Shown: positions 46,346-58,440, counted from the first letter of the stretch. The stretch: 64,000 nucleotides of DNA from Haberlea rhodopensis (GCA_907163345.1 CAJQUN010000004.1:10817235-10881234); one strand, 5' to 3'. Translations and numbers: made by a program. The notes: generated from the letters alone by a model not told the origin.

Positions 46346-46990
46346 AGAGTTCACAAAGTTCACAGCAAAAGAATGAGAACTTGACCGGAAGAGTGCAGAG
46401 ACCACCAAAGTCAAACCAGGTCCCTCAAACCGTAAATCCATCGACCAATTATTAACATTGGATGGTGCATAAAAATCGAAAGGTTCAGTGGTCACAGGCA
46501 AGCGTTGCCCCAGCAGTGAAGCAGAACCAATAAACTACAACCAGACAAAATAGTGTCATCACAAAACCAGCAACCACATATCCCAGAAGAACAATCCAAA
46601 AGAATTACCTAAACGGTTTGTGCTAAATAGCAAAGTTACAGTAGGAATGATTAGATATAAAGTATTAGCATAAGTGAAGAAATCTGGCAACAAACCAGAT
46701 AAAAACATCGGATCGCTCGATAATATCCCAAGTCACAAGAGTCCCAATGGAAAATTTTAAGGTGGTCGACGGGGAGGCCAGACAAGCGCCAATGCTGAAA
46801 TCAAACGTACCCATGAGGACCAGAGCAAAAGGGAACTGCTGCTAAAACAACCCCAAGAAAACTCCGAGAACAGAGCACTTGTCTCCTATTCCAAAATCCA
46901 AACCACCGCACAAGAGAAAAGCGTTGAAAAACAACCACCCACAACACATGGGAGAAAAAAAACCTCATAGCACCAGGATTAATTTAGAAT

Positions 46991-49900
46991 ATTCTAAATT
47001 AAGGATTAATGCATAGAAAATCTCACTGTCTCCCACCTACAACAAACTAACAAATTACCTTTCCCTTGGTAAAATGTAGCTAATTAATGCTCTCATTAAA
47101 ACAATAATTGGACTAAATAAATATAATTATCGCAAAATATACTCTAAATAATCAAAATATAAATATAATATCTTCTTATTATTCATATAACCATTTACAT
47201 TCCATAAGTTCTCAGTAAATGCCAATACATTAATAGTATCTACTTTGTGGTTTTGTTTTTGGAATTTTTTTGAGAAATAAGAATACAGGCCTAGTTAGTA
47301 TGTATAATATACATTAAGAGGTAAAAATTTACACCGTTTTGTGTAAAAATAATATATTGTTTTTCATAATTAACATATTCGTTAGCTATTGTTTAATAGT
47401 ATCTACTCCATAGCCATAATTATTACTTGTCACTTTTATTCTCAATCTTTTGTAAATACTTTATAATCAATTTAATCTAAATTTAAATTAAAATATATAA
47501 GAGATGTTAAGTTTAGTTAGAAAAGTTTTTAAAATAAATTTTTAAATTTTTTTTTACTAAAATGATGTTTATTTACATATTTTTAAAAAAATACACTTAA
47601 AAGATGAGAAGTTGGGATAAATAAGTATGAAATTATTTTCATTTTTATAATTTTCAAAAATAAATATTTTTTGGGCAAATAAGTAAATAAAAAATGTTAG
47701 GAGCTTATAGTTTACAACAAAATATTTTGTGGGATAAATCCAAAATTTTTATGAAATGTTAGGAGCTTATAAGATTTAAACCAAATATTTTGTTGGGGGT
47801 GTAAATCCAATTAATTAAAAGACATGAGAATTTTGCCATCGACACCACACCCCCCTTTCAATGTTCAAGTTCAAAACGAAAATATACATATACGAACTTT
47901 GGGCTAGGTAGGGTGGGCTTCTCCTTTAGATCTGCCCATATGGTGCATATATTCAGTTGGACATATTGTAAGACCAAAAAAGAAAAAAGAAAAAAAGACA
48001 TTCGAGTTGAAGTATGTGTAACGTATATAGAAGAGAAGATGCAAAAAAAATCGATTATATTAGTTTAGTCACGTACAGCGTAGGCTAAACAATGCACCTA
48101 TATGTTGAGTATAGTCCATGTATTTTGGCCTTTTACAAGACGACCAAAGAAAATATGTATCAAAGTGATATACAAAGATTTAGAATCCAAAGGGATCAAC
48201 AATGATATTCTTACCGACAGAAGCTCATAGGGAAGACTGACGCATAGTGATTGCAACAGGGCGAGTGCGGATGGGTTTGACCAAATCTTGGATCCGTCCC
48301 GCTACAAAAAAATGTTCCCAAACCCTCGGTCCACCGAAATCGACGGGTCCGACTTGAGAACCCACTTTTTTTTTTTACAAAATAAAATTTATTGTTTATA
48401 AATCAATTTTGAATCATATAAATTGAGTTTCGTGATTGAATTTCATATTTTCTCTAGTAAATATTTATAATAAAGCGTTGTAAACTCTTTTAAGCTACCA
48501 TGTATTTATTAATTTGCTCTCATTGCCTTCGAAATATCTAACTTCTTTAATTGGAACACATGCGTTTGCTATAAAATTAAAATGTACGTTATGATTCAAC
48601 CAAAAAAATGAAATTATATTCGATATTAAATTTAAATAAAATAATATAAAGTATGTATGGCGGGCGGATCCGAGCGGGCCCTGCCCCACTTCGGGACCCG
48701 GTCAAACAAGTTCAGGCCCACCCCGGGACCCGGTCAATGGGGTCCGGACCCGCCCTAGATGATTCGGGTTTAATACTTGTCCGGGTCTAAGCCGGATCCA
48801 TTGTCAGCTCTACTGAAGTATATACGAATATCGACTTGATTTATTATATGATTCATGTAACTTAGTAGTAATAGTTGTTGTTATAGGCTGAAGAAATATG
48901 TTTAATTTAAAGTATTATATCAATTAATTTAATTTTGAATATTATATGATTATTATGAAACTTAAAAATATGATGTATTATGTTTGAATTTAATATAGGT
49001 GGTGAAACGCGGCGACCATGTGTTGCCAGCCGCAGCCGACTATTTTGATTAATGGGCCGATGGGCAAAATGAAACCTCACTATGATTCTTAAGGCTTCTT
49101 TAAACATCGCCCAAATTTTGATATAAAAACATCGGGTGAGTGAAATTAGTTTTTTTTCTCTCTATAATACCCATTATGCCATTTTTCATACTAGACCCAA
49201 TTCATTAAATTCTAACATTTTTATTTTAATTGACCCAGCCAGCTAACCCACTGGACACCCTACCCCAACCTATCAACTCCAAATAGGTTAGCCCGTTTAG
49301 ACGGGCCTAAAAAATATTGGTATAACCCGTCTATTTGACTGGTTGGGTTGAGTTAACCAAACGAACCCAACTAGGAGTAATACCCAATCAGGTCGGGTTT
49401 TCAAAAAAAATCCGGGTATCGGGTTTACCCGAACCCGATTGACCATAGGCTCTTCAATACCCTATAAAATTACTTTTGTTTTCAAATCTCAATTCTCACC
49501 TCTTCTCCAACTTACTCCAATAATCCACGCATGGCTCCATCAAAAGTTTTACACTTTATAGCTTTATTGAATGTAGATCTACATTTTTGTTTATTTTCTG
49601 TGCACTGCAGGCGTAGTCATGCTACATTTTTGTTTATTTTCTGTGCACTACAGGCGTAGTCAGGCTATTGGACAAAAGTTTTACACTACCTAAAAAATGT
49701 CGGGTATCCGAAAGTCGGGTATTTGAGGGAACAAATTGGGTTCGGTAAGTGAAAATACTACCCGAAAATTTCAGGTACCCGAACCTGACTACTTGACCCG
49801 ACGCGCACCTCTAGATCCAACATATTTTGACAGCTGTACTACTAATCTTGTCTCAATAGATTTGATTATTTACTATAGGTTGAAGAGATAAAATCTAATT

Positions 49901-51178
49901 TTATAAAAAAAAACATTAATAAAATTGAAAATTAAAAAAAATCATAAGCTTTAAAAAGAAATAAAAATTAAGAGATTACCAACCATGTGTGGCATCTATT
50001 GGTTGGACTGCCCATTTTTGGGGTGTTTCTTTGTTTAAGCCCAACCATTTAACGTTGTATAATGAAGTGTTGCAGATGTAATTCCAGTTATTTGTATCTG
50101 CTGGTTTTAAAAGTTAAATATATTCTCTCTTTCAAATTTTACCAAAATATAACAATTCGTTATTCTTTCTGTTTATCGCAAACCCATTATTGTTCTTCTT
50201 CTATTTTTCTAAATATTATATTTTTTTGGGTGAACATCATATAGATCCCCTCTAGTTTTCATCATTATCGTTTGAACAATAATATATACCTCCCCATAGT
50301 GTATTTTTATCTCAAATCACAAGGGAGAGGGAGGTTAGTTGTAATTTTTTTTATATATTTACAAACTAGATGATGTGTTATTGTAATACAACTATTCTAT
50401 AATGAAGACAAATGTAAATGTTCAAACTACAGGGGAAAATTTGTAAAACAACTATTCTACAAGGGAGACATATATAATTATCCTCATTTTTATTATTATT
50501 TCAGTGATTTTACTATATTACCCTTTTAATTATCAAATGTGTCAGCCAATTTTACTATTTAGTAAAATAAACTAACACATGCATAAAATAAAATGCTCTG
50601 TGTTAGTTATTTTTTAAAGAGAAAATTACAAGAAGGTACCACTTTCTAAAACATCTTTCAATTAAATCTCCCAAAAAAATCTTATTTCAACTAAATACAT
50701 CTTTTAGAAAATTTATTTCAAATAAGTCTGTTTTATCAAACCCTAATCTAATTAGTCTATTAATTATTACTAAAATACCCATTACTCTACACCTTCATCA
50801 TCCTCACTCTTCTACAGATACGTAATTCTTTGACGCACATATAAACTATCAAAGCTTCCTTTTCTTGTACTCAACCATTCGAAAAATTCATGTGAAATAT
50901 ATTATACTCTCATCCACCTTTGACTTTTCAATTACAATGTATGTATCTATTTTCACAAGGCAAATATGCATGTCTGAATCTGTGCGCAAGCCACGTACAT
51001 AATACAAAACAATTTGGTTAATTTCCACGTATGGTGATTTGAATGTGGGCAGCAATTTACAACCGTTCGATCCTGAAAATCAATGCTCATGTCCATCCTT
51101 ACACGTAGATCGATTTACTGATATCAAGAAATTTTCTCGAAAAATTTCCGTCGCATGGAGATGAATTATCATTGTTTG
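46991..51178. other. Intergenic with GC-richer MITE-like patches
   Basis: Mostly AT-rich, no gene. Two patches stand out. About 48250-48780 has GGATCCG/GGGACCCGGTC repeats at both ends. About 49265-49815 is full of CGGGTxxCGGGT/ACCCGACC motifs in both orientations. Both look like decayed inverted-repeat elements. Between them, 49579-49664 is a near-perfect 43-bp tandem duplication (TTTGTTTATTTTCTGTGCAC). Confidence 0.45.
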
Positions 51179-51608
51179 AGTCTATCGGTGCATGTAATTT
51201 ACATGCACCGATAGACTATATTTTTTATTAATGGGGACAATTAAAAGGAAACACGTTCTATGGGAAAAAAGATGAAGTTGATAGGTCGACATTCATCGTT
51301 TCTTGATTATAACGGATTTTGCACCAATGGTTTCAACTCATGTAATAGACATGCACCGTCTAAATCTACCGATACATATAAATTACTCATGCAGTGCATG
51401 TAAAAATTACATGCACCGATTTAATGTTTTTTTATCGTGAAGTGAATCTTAAAAAATCATGTATATCATGTATATCTGTATATCTTCATTCAAGACAACT
51501 ATTTGCTCCCACAATGATCTTAAACCCCAATTTTCTAATATATCAAATGGCAACAACCATATTCAAGCATCCACGTTTCACTTTAGAAAACAAAAGCAAG
51601 GAATATCA

Positions 51609-51825
51609 GTGCATGTAAAAAATTACTCATGCGGTGCATGTAAACATTATTCATGCGGTGCATATAAAAATTACTCATCCGGTGCATATAAAATTGAGTC
51701 ATGCGGTGCATGTAAAAATTACTCATCCAGTGCATGTAAAATTGAGTCTTGCGGTGCATGTAAAAATTACGCATGCGGTGCATGTAAAATTGAGTCTATA
51801 GGTGCATGTAATGTACATGCACCTC
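51609..51825. repeat. 24-bp minisatellite with 48-bp higher-order pattern
   Basis: Units start GTGCATGTAA or GTGCATATAA at 51609, 51634, 51658, 51682, 51706, 51730, 51754, 51778 and 51802. From 51658 the second half alternates between AAAAATTACTCAT and AAAATTGAGTC types, making a 48-bp repeat. Confidence 0.88.
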
Positions 51826-52811
51826 TAGAGTCATATGGTACATGTGAGTCATGCGGTGCATGTAATTTACATGCACCGGTAGACTCAACATTTGCATTAG
51901 TTATCAAATTACATAATAAATAAGTATCATACAATAATTGTTAAAGACGATCACAAATAACACTTAAAAATTAAGACACGTTGGTGTAATATATTATCAT
52001 TTGAAAAATAATATACTTTTGTTATTTGATTATTCAATAATTTATCATATATTATATACTCATCCATAATAAAAATTTAATTTCTAAAATAATATATTGT
52101 ATCTTTAATTTGTTATAAGATCAACAAGCAAGCAACATATAGTGGTGCATTTAAATTACATGCATCGGTAGACTAAACATTTGCATTTGTTCTCAAATTA
52201 CATAATAAATAAGTATAATATAGTAAGTGTTAAAGACGATCACAAATAACACTTAAAATTAAGACATGTTTGTGTAATATATTATAATTTGAAAAATAAT
52301 AGAATTTTGTATGAGATTATGCAATAATTTATCATATGGTATATACTCATCCATAATAAAAATTTAATTTCTAAAGTAATATATTGCATCTTTAATTTGT
52401 TATAAGATCAATCATAAAAATTATAGAATGAAAAATTAATTCACATTTTTTTGATTTGATCATTGTTATTTAGTACTTAGATAAAAAAAAATCATATATT
52501 AGTGCATCTCCGCCTATCGGTGCATGTAAATTACATGCATCGATAGATTTTAGCAAGTCGGTGCATGTGAATTACATGCACCGCTGAGTCTATTTTGGTG
52601 CATGTAAATTACATGCACCTATAGACTTATATTATATTTAACCAAAAATATAGCCTTTTTATATATAATTTTGAATATGTAACATTTTTCCTAATTAATT
52701 TTTTTTAATTAATAGCAAACTGAAGGCTCGAAATGTGAAATAACAAACTGAATAAGAAAGCAACACCTAAGTCTAAAGATGCATGTAAGTTACATGCACC
52801 AATGAGTCTAT

Positions 52812-52920
52812 TGGTGCATGTGAATTACATGCACCGATAGACTCATGAATTGCCGGTGCATGTAAATTACATGCACCGATAGACTCATGAATTGTCGGTG
52901 CATGTAAATTACATGCACCA
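52812..52920. repeat. 42-bp tandem repeat, each unit one palindrome
   Basis: Units at 52812, 52854 and 52896 consist of GGTGCATGTRAATTACATGC plus ACC, joined by GATAGACTCATGAATTG. Confidence 0.88.
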
Positions 52921-53175
52921 ATGGTTTCAACATCATTACATTCTCAAAATTTTCATTCAAACAATTGATCGAACATCTCAAATACATTATAAATTTGAGT
53001 TTTACATTAAAAATATACAAACAATCATTACAATAAAATTGAAATTCATAATAAATATAAAATTTTCATTCAAACAATTGATCGAACAATTCAAATACGT
53101 TATACTTTTACGTTTCACATTAAAAATCTACGTACAGACATTACAAAAAAATTGAAATTCATAAGAAATATAAAA

Positions 53176-53968
53176 CAAAATCAACACAATAGGTAGATGA
53201 TAAATAGAAGAATACGATTATTTTGTCTTCTTGCACAACCTTTTTATTTTCGTTTGACCAGTGCGCGCAGCTCCGATGCCATGGGAGGAGCGACAACTTC
53301 CGACAACGGCGTTGGTGGTTGGGACATGTGGCTGATGTGAGGGTTGGAGACTAGGGTTTGATGTTGAAGGGGGTGATCCAAGGAAGGCAGAAGACTATTT
53401 TGGTCATTTTGACTAAAATTGGACCTAGTTGAAAGAAATTTTTTTGTGGTGACTGGGCCGAAAAATCTTTTACCAAATAGTACCGACCCGAAATTTTTCC
53501 ATTTTTAAAATTCAACCAATTATCAAGTGTTCCTGCTTCTGATATAAAAAATTTTAATAGCAAAAAATATATTTATTTGTTATTCAAAAAATAAATAAAA
53601 AAATCGATTATCTTTTTATTTGTTTGGGTTTGTAATCCCCGAATCCCAGAACGTCATGTTCGGCACTGACTAATTCAAAATTGACTTAAGGTGGCCTATT
53701 ACTGGATAAACTCTTCAAAAATCTTTTTTTTTTTATAAATAATTTACCACGAGGTCAAAAATATAAAATAAAACATGTAGGGGAAAAAATTAGAGGGTCA
53801 AAATATAATTTAAGAGTGACAAAATATAATTTTTGAGATGCAAAATGTAATTTTGGATGGATAAAAAAATAATTTAGAGTCATATATTTATCAATGAAGA
53901 ATGCATTCATGAGCGGGCGAAGGATTTTTTTCTTTTAGGGTAAAATTTTTTATTTTTATTTTTGGCAA
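53176..53968. other. Intergenic
   Basis: No supported gene. A GC-richer patch at about 53255-53400 is not followed by a convincing frame. Confidence 0.45.
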
Positions 53969-53973
53969 GGGGG

Positions 53974-54457
53974 TGTTGGGAATTTGATCCTCCAAATTCA
54001 CCACACATGATTTGCACGTTTTATGGGAAAAGAAAGCAAAATGAGAAATAATAACAACACAAGGATTTAACGTGGAAAACTTTCAAATCATGAGAAAAAC
54101 CATCAGGTTCTGAGAAGAAAATACACTATATGAAAAACAACCACATAATTTCTCTTCTCACCCCAAGTACACCCACAAAGCTTTCCAACTAGCCACACTT
54201 ATTAACTCACGCATCTCCCAATTACAGAAAGACACCTGATAAAATATTTTCTGATGTGTAAGCTTAGTCACAACTGTAACCACATAGCATACTAATAAGT
54301 TTACAAGATTCTAAAACAGGAGAGGAATTTATCTAAAGCCAAAGTTGCTAGACAAGATGTTCACTGGTGCACTGAAGGTCTGGGCCTTCTTTTATATCCA
54401 AAGGGTTGCCCAATTTTCATTTATCCCACCGATGTGGGACAAAATCACAACACATCA
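53974..54457 (-). repeat. 3' LTR of the TR-GAG-like element
   Basis: 484 bp, aligned with 55929-56413; contains the block CCCACCGATGTGGGACAAAA near its end. Confidence 0.9.
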
Positions 54458-54909
54458 ATCTTCACCTTGTGACTTTGTTGTCCCACAACACTCAACATTG
54501 ATGTAGATCTTCATAGCTTCTGCTACTGACACTGCAAGACAATCATAATTCTCAATGTAGAGAATTACCATGCTCCATCATAAAAAGCATACACATTCAA
54601 CATAAAACTATTCCAAGAATTACAATTCGGCTCATGTCGAGAAATAACCATGCTGAAAATTATGGTGCAGCTCCCACATTTTCGCTATCCTGGAAGTTAA
54701 TCAGGTATCAACATGAATTTCCACCACATACTCTGCATCAATGCCAAACCAATGCCCGTGTGGAAAACCCGCTAACATTATACATCCTCTATCTTGGCCA
54801 CTTGGGGACATCGGCATGCCACAAAGATATACATGCTCTTTTTCATATGACATCATCAAAGGAGACAACGTTAACTTCATTATCAGTATTTCCATTTACT
54901 GACCCGAAG

Positions 54910-55684
54910 TAATTTGCCGAAGCCACTCCATCATTTGTACAATTTCTTTTGATGTGACCAGGTTGTCCACATCCCCAACGAGATTTCTTCACGGAGTTCT
55001 TCTTCTTCCAATTATGAGCTTCATAACAAAATTTGCATGTGAACTGTTACTCCCACTAAGTGTTCTCTATTCAGAAAGAATATAACTAGTAGCCTCTGTG
55101 AAAATGATTTTCTCCTTTTCATGAATCAATATTGGCTTCTTGTCCTCATACGAATGTGAAAGAGACCAGATGAGTCTCAAGGACCGATCCTCATCATCAA
55201 TTTTAACTTGAAGATATTCAAACTATGAAACAATGCCATTAAGAACACTTAAATAATATGAAATAGTAGTACTCTCATTCATTTGCAGTGTATGAAACTG
55301 CTATTTCAAATACACCCGATTTGAGACTTCCATTGTCTGATACAACTCTTCGAGTTTTTCCCAAAGTTCCTTTGCCGTAGACATTCCATCCACATTTGCT
55401 AGAATATTTTTGATTAGGCATAGACGGATTGCACTTCCTACTCTCAAATCCAGATTCTCTCAATCTTCATTGCTCCTTCCAGCTTTGCCAGTTGCACTAG
55501 TCATTCTACCAGTCGAACTAGTATCACTGCTGCTTTCATGGATTACTCCGCCCTTCAATGCCTTGTGTAAACCAGAATGAATGAACACCTCCTTGACTTG
55601 CACTTGACACATGTCGAAGTTGATTTTCCCATCAAATTTCTCCACATCAAATTTGACTGCATTTGAAACTCTGCTTCCCGACAT
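54910..55684 (-). pseudogene. Copia-type gag with zinc knuckle, degenerate
   Basis: From ATG at 55684 the frame reads VKFDVEKFDGKINF and SGLHKALKG. It continues past stops with AIRLCLIKNILANVDGMSTA, KELWEKLEELYQT, FHTLQMNES and DDEDRSLRLIWSLSHSYED, a recognisable UBN2-type gag. The knuckle near 54990-54945 reads RWGCGQPGHIKRNC, so the first of the CCHC cysteines is Arg. At least three in-frame stops make it a pseudogene. Confidence 0.8.
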
Positions 55685-55913
55685 TGCTTTATGATACTTT
55701 GATGAATTTTACTGCTTACCTGAATAGTACACACTAAGTAAGCTCCTAGGAAAGAGAGAATCTTGATATTTCCTAGACATAACTTCAAGATTCCCAGGAA
55801 AATTGATGGGGTCACACTGGTCCCACTTAAATACCGATTTTCCTAGACAGAACCTCCTTAGTCAATATGTATTCGCCTACCACACCAAAGCTCCATCGCA
55901 GCAAAAGGACCCA

Positions 55914-55926
55914 GGCTCTGATACCA
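55914..55926 (-). other. Primer binding site of the TR-GAG-like element
   Basis: Minus strand TGGTATCAGAGCC, two bases inside the 5' LTR edge. Confidence 0.88.
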
Positions 55927-55928
55927 CT

Positions 55929-56413
55929 TGTTGGGAATTTGACCCCCCCAAATTCATCCTCCTGGATTTGCACCTTTTATGGGAAAAGAAAGCAAAAGGA
56001 GAAATAATAATGACACAAGGACTTAACGTGGAAAATTCCCAAATCATGAGAAAAACTACAAGGACCAGACAAGAAAAATCACTATATAGAAAATTATTAC
56101 AACCACATAATATCTCTTCCCACCTCAAACACACCCACAAAGCTTTCGCACTAGCCACACTCTATAACTCACACCCCCCTTTATAGAAAGACACATAATA
56201 AAATAGCTTCTGATGTGGAAGCTCAGTCACACATACAACCACATAGCATACTAACAATTTTACAAGATTCTAAAACAATAGATGAATTTATCTAAAGCCA
56301 AAAATTACAATACAACTGCAATTAAAACTGAAGGCATGTGCCTTATTTTATATCCTAAGGATTGCCCAATTTACCTTTATCCCACCGATGTGGGACAAAA
56401 TCACAACCCATCA
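55929..56413 (-). repeat. 5' LTR of the TR-GAG-like element
   Basis: 485 bp, partner of 53974-54457. Confidence 0.9.
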
Positions 56414-56640
56414 AGGGGCACTTGCCTTCCTTGCCTCAATCTACAACCGCTAGCAATACATACACCGATTATCTAATTAATAAAAAATATAAAGAAACAA
56501 AACATGAAACAAAATAATATGCAAACCTCAATAACCCTACATTCTCACGCTATGTTATAGAATATTATGTCCAACATAAAGAATTCAAAAAAAAAGGGGA
56601 ACCACATAGATCACAGATTAATGAAGAATATTAAAAGAGA

Positions 56641-56659
56641 GGGGGGGGGGGGGGGGGGG
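56641..56659 (+). repeat. Run of 19 G
   Basis: An uninterrupted G19 after AAAAGAGA, very unusual in this AT-rich sequence. Confidence 0.95.
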
Positions 56660-56840
56660 TTATACTTTTCAGAAGCATATTGTCAAAAAGTTTCTATGTC
56701 TTCGGTAGGCTTAAGACAATTAAAATCACGACTACACTGTACACCAAAGAAGGCAATAAAGTCGCTCACCCCCTCTCTAATATAATAGAAGCACCCCTAC
56801 ATTCAACTATATATAATCTTCGATCTTTAGTGATCTTATT

Positions 56841-56993
56841 TGTTGGGTACAACAATTATTCTTGCTGTATGATCGATCGAAACGCGGTGCTTGTAATGCT
56901 GTATAGTTTAAAAGATTTGAGTTGCACCGTTACCATCAACTATAGCTTTTGGTAAAGCGACAAACGCTTGATCCTACAATTAGTATCAGAGCT
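56841..56993 (+). mobile_element. TRIM-like LTR with primer binding site
   Basis: TGTTGGGTACAAC...GATCCTACA (56841-56978, 138 bp) is followed two bases later by TAGTATCAGAGCT, one mismatch from the Met-tRNA site. A very short LTR plus primer site is the layout of TRIM elements. No second LTR copy was found downstream, so this is half an element. Confidence 0.5.
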
Positions 56994-57350
56994 AAGATCA
57001 TGTGTTCGATTCACATGAGTTGCAAGTAGTTCAATTATTTTTCATTAGAAAGAGGGCCAAGATAACGTACAATTAAGGGATTTGAGAATAATATCATTTC
57101 TAATTATTTTACAGCCACTCAAGATGAAGGGTAAGAGATTCCAAAGACATAACTTTGTCCACAACGCTACTATGGCAAATAACTGATGGCAACCATTTTA
57201 TTCGAACATTTAAATGGTAAAGAAATCAAAATATCGTATTTTAATTACTGTATTTGATAAGCAGCCGCACAATTGATGGTTCCTACTAATTTCTCTTTAC
57301 GTAGTGGCACCCGATTTGCCGTTAATGGAAATTGAATATGTGGTTGTAGC

Positions 57351-57596
57351 TAGGGATGTAAACAATATAGTTGACTCGAAAAATATTTGATTTGTATTCA
57401 AAATTATCGAATTCGAGCCAAATTCGAATATATTCGAACTTTTTTTTGAGCCAATCTCTGGGCCAACTTAATTTGTTTTATAGTTCGTGAACCGCTTGTG
57501 AGCTTTAATATTATATTAATTCATATAAGATAATTGTATAGAAATAAATATATTCAAGTCTTTCGAGCCGAACAATTCCGTTCATTTACATGCCTA
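57351..57596. mobile_element. hAT-type MITE, 246 bp
   Basis: Terminal inverted repeats TAGGGATGTAAA and (read inward from the right) TAGGCATGTAAA. Flanked by an 8-bp duplication GTTGTAGC/GTTGTAGT (57343-57350, 57597-57604) with one mismatch. No coding. Confidence 0.72.
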
Positions 57597-57604
57597 GTTG
57601 TAGT

Positions 57605-58440
57605 TCTAATGTTGATACCCCTTAAGAGTAGGATTTCATCATATTTTCAAAGAGGTCATGGACCATGTCTGCTCAGGAGGTCTGTTGCGAGGAGATCAGC
57701 TCAATCTGATCCGCACCTCATGATCTCTCACTATCAGTTTCCATAATTTGTTCATTACGAAGTGGCCGACCTACCAAACCAAGACCGACCTACCATACTT
57801 TTATATGCCAATTTTCGGGCGACATGTCAAAAATGTGGCCAAGCTCCTGGTGTATAATCAAGGGAGCTCATCAGCTAAGCGCTTATGACTACAACATATC
57901 ATATATGCTCGTATCTTAACAACTGAGTCTAGTATTATGGGAACAAAATTTTCGGGATTTGATTGAGACTAGATCTCCAAGATTTGGTCAACCTTATCAA
58001 AGAAAGAGGTTATCTCTCGGATCTAATAAGATATTTTCCATATCTTAGCAGATTCCGATAAACATGAAAAGATATCTACACATATGATAGTTTTTTTGCA
58101 ATAAATATCAGGTTTGATTGTCACTTTTATTCGTTAAAAACATATATTGCTTACTTACAACACCTATTTTCTCTATCATCTTGTTTGACTTGAGCATCGG
58201 AAGGGATATGTTGGAAAAACCTTATGACCTAATTCTCAAGGTTGTTTCGTGATTTCAAGTCATCATGGGGTCAAGTTCTATAATTCTTTGTTGCTGCCCT
58301 ATGCATTGGAGAAGAAAGAGATGTTATATCTCACCTCTCATCACATCATTTGGTGATTTCAAATGTAAATTGAAGGATCGGTGGTATATCGTTGTATGAA
58401 AGATTACAATTATTTATGAAGGTGTATATGACATTATTTA
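57605..58440. other. Intergenic
   Basis: No gene or clear repeat. The last five bases ATTTA are the left target duplication of the next copia element. Confidence 0.5.

Larger units (their letters stand above)
44986..46990 (-). mobile_element. Decayed minus-strand retroposon modules
   Basis: A T run at 44986-45000 followed by LINE-like 3' UTR wording (TTTTGGTGACACTCGG on the minus strand) suggests the poly(A) end of a minus-strand retroposon. A two-part module is present twice in the same orientation: about 45165-45545 plus 45830-45965, and about 46345-46605 plus 46685-46815. It contains blocks such as AAAGTTCACAGCAAAAG, AGTGAAGCAGAACCAATAAAC and AAGGTGGTCGAYGGGGAGGC. An Athila-like gag relic lies between the two copies. 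I cannot name the module. Confidence 0.45.
51179..53175. repeat. Palindrome and minisatellite cluster (TGCATGTAA/TTACATGCA)
   Basis: About twelve short palindromes share the core TGCATGTAA-N-TTACATGCA. The best is 51179-51217, with perfect 19-bp arms around one base. Others lie near 51398, 51802, 51857, 52143, 52518, 52560, 52594, 52783, 52812, 52854 and 52896. Layered on this are a 24-bp minisatellite, a 42-bp tandem repeat, a roughly 250-bp duplication (about 51883-52133 and 52165-52412) and a 113-bp tandem duplication (about 52946-53058 and 53059-53171). No coding gene or known transposon end is visible. Confidence 0.85.
53974..56413 (-). mobile_element. Short non-autonomous copia element with gag only (TR-GAG-like)
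   Basis: Direct repeats of 484 and 485 bp (53974-54457, 55929-56413) start TGTTGGGAATTTGA and end CATCA. Orientation is minus: the primer site lies at 55914-55926 and a tract AAGGTGAAGAT (minus strand) at 54458-54468. The 1.47-kb interior encodes only gag remnants and a damaged zinc knuckle, with no protease, integrase or RT. Flanks are GGGGG and AGGGG, a near-match target duplication. The structure fits the TR-GAG class of terminal-repeat elements that keep only gag. Confidence 0.88.

Noticed and set aside
44986..46990. Two direct repeats around gag as a genuine LTR pair
   Set aside because: No primer binding site, no tract, no TG..CA ends and no TSD could be found, so I kept it as a repeated module only.
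51459..51923. 154-residue open frame with a Cys-Gly-Ala-Cys-Lys repeat
   Set aside because: It is the translation of the 24-bp minisatellite, whose period is divisible by three. No start context, homologue or codon bias supports a protein.
51179..52920. Resemblance to a CRISPR array (regularly spaced palindromic repeats)
   Set aside because: Spacers are not unique or of constant length, the units are tandem or duplicated, there are no cas genes, and the DNA is plant nuclear.
54634..54912. 92-residue plus-strand frame in the TR-GAG-like element
   Set aside because: Antisense shadow of the degraded element interior. The minus strand carries the recognisable gag and knuckle.
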